6,515 nucleotides of DNA, from positions 1 through 6,515 of the forward strand of contig CADBQF010000150.1 of NCBI GenBank assembly GCA_902796705.1, read 5' to 3'. The notes beneath the pieces were generated by a model. The model was not told the DNA's origin. It ran no database searches and was given only the letters and a program-made list of their open reading frames with translations. The translations under genes and the position numbers were made by a program. How positions within the stretch are numbered: the stretch's first letter is position 1; the number at the start of each line of letters is the position of its first letter. This document shows positions 5,843 through 6,515 of the stretch, piece after piece. This DNA comes from Ruminococcus flavefaciens. Its GTDB lineage: Bacteria > Bacillota > Clostridia > Oscillospirales > Ruminococcaceae.

Positions 5843-5854
5843 CTGTAAATACAG
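5843..5854. promoter_or_regulatory. Inverted repeat just upstream of the promoter, possible operator
   Basis: CTGTA (5843-5847) and TACAG (5850-5854) form a symmetric element with a 2-base centre, 7 bases upstream of the -35 box. Size and position suit a small regulator's binding site, but short arms in AT-rich DNA also arise by chance and no regulator gene is present in the window. Confidence 0.3.
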
Positions 5855-5948
5855 TTATTTTTCACAAATATGGACATTTCCGGTGCGAGGTTTCGTGATG
5901 TGTTAGTTTATTTTTACAAAGCATTTAAATTTTTATTGTGCATAATTT

Positions 5949-6515
5949 TCACGAGGCAATCCCGCATATGAGCGGTACTGCGGCACTCAGTCCGGCTGCT
6001 GTGAGTATCTGGCGGACTGTGAGAGATGATGTCTCAAATATGAGCTGCATCTGCGGGAGCATCACGGCTGCTGCAAGTGCTGCGAACGATATAAGTGCGG
6101 CTAAGAGAAGCTTGATATTTCCTGCCGGGTTTATCATGTAAAGAGGCTTTGTCTCGCTGCGGCATTCAAATACGTGTATGAGCTGTGACATCACGAGCGT
6201 GATGAGTGCGGCTGTCCGTGACTGTGCAACGCTTCCGCCCATGTGCGATGTGAGGGCGAATGATGCGAGCGATGCTATGCCTATCATTATCCCACGGAAT
6301 ATTATCCTCGGCATAAGTCCTCCGGCAAAGAAGCCCTCTCCGGACTTCCTCGGCGGCTTCGTCATTATGTCGCTCTCCGGCGGTTCGAGTCCGAGTGCTA
6401 TCGCCGGAAGTCCGTCTGTCACAAGGTTCACGAGCAAAAGCTGCACCGGAAGCAGAACTATCGGCATTCCCATTATGATACCGCCCAGCATCGTGAGGAC
6501 TTCTCCTATATTGCA
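5949..6515 (-). CDS. P-type Ca2+-transporting ATPase, C-terminal part (5' end outside window)
   Basis: The frame is open to the right edge; 188 C-terminal residues are visible. It begins within transmembrane helix M5 at CNIGEVL, continues into M6 with VNLVTDGLPAIALG, then a cytoplasmic loop with EPPESDIMTKPPR, and M7-M10. This is the C-terminal layout of type II (SERCA/PMR1/PacL-like) cation pumps, which export or sequester Ca2+ across the cytoplasmic membrane using ATP. Cation-ligand residues equivalent to SERCA N768/E771 (codons 6510-6512, 6501-6503) and N796/T799/D800 (6426-6428, 6417-6419, 6414-6416) are all present. The M8 site carrying Glu908 in SERCA appears to be Gln here (LVMSQLIH), suggesting one Ca2+ site per cycle. 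The phosphorylation (DKTGT) and ATP-binding domains lie off the window. No clear terminator follows before the promoter at 5835. Family certain; exact ion inferred. Confidence 0.92.
   Translation of the reverse strand, partial: CNIGEVLTMLGGIIMGMPIVLLPVQLLLVNLVTDGLPAIALGLEPPESDIMTKPPRKSGEGFFAGGLMPRIIFRGIMIGIASLASFALTSHMGGSVAQSRTAALITLVMSQLIHVFECRSETKPLYMINPAGNIKLLLAALISFAALAAAVMLPQMQLIFETSSLTVRQILTAAGLSAAVPLICGIAS

Noticed and set aside
5840..5948. Possible terminator downstream of the P-type ATPase
   Set aside because: Only short, weak inverted repeats were found and none has a GC-rich stem followed by a T run on the minus strand.
5938..6141. 67-codon plus-strand ORF opposite the P-type ATPase end
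   Set aside because: Shadow of the ATPase coding frame with no ribosome site.

Overview
The window looks like chromosomal DNA from a low-to-mid GC Firmicute, most likely a gut or rumen Clostridia of the Ruminococcus/Oscillospiraceae kind. This is inferred from gene content (DUF4430 protein beside an ECF transporter, DUF4176, a type VII-style substrate), strong GGAGG-type ribosome binding sites and overlapping genes. No rRNA, tRNA, CRISPR array or insertion sequence was seen.

Left part (1-3956, plus strand): four tightly packed genes of one operon, whose promoter lies outside the window. They are the 3' part of a membrane-anchored DUF4430 protein, an EcfT-like transmembrane protein, a single-chain double ATPase (two EcfA-type halves fused) and an ECF substrate-binding S component with a GHGPWT motif. 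The genes overlap by 4, 28 and 4 bases, so they are probably translationally coupled. Together they encode a complete dedicated energy-coupling-factor vitamin importer plus a probable extracytoplasmic accessory protein. Cobalamin or a related corrinoid is the best guess for the substrate. A strong bidirectional terminator (about 3957-4001) separates this operon from the convergent genes to its right.

Middle part (4019-5685, minus strand): a two-gene module of type VII secretion (T7SSb) flavour. The first gene encodes a ~422-residue protein with an alpha-helical LXG/WXG100-like N-terminus, a glycine-zipper hydrophobic segment, a (Gly-Ser)7 linker and a C-terminal region built from about four degenerate ~60-residue Gly/Ala/Ser-rich repeats. 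The second encodes a 102-residue DUF4176 protein. A near-perfect sigma-70 type promoter (TTGACA, 17 bp, TATAAT) drives the module from 5807-5835. Between promoter and start codon lies a 39-codon open stretch with no usable start, ending 1-4 bases before the substrate gene. No recognisable immunity gene or secretion machinery is present here. This module is the most unusual part of the window.

Right part (5949-6515, minus strand): the C-terminal third of a P-type Ca2+-transporting ATPase running off the window edge, with the M5 NxxE and M6 NxxTD cation-site residues visible. The module and the ATPase gene point the same way, but the module has its own promoter.
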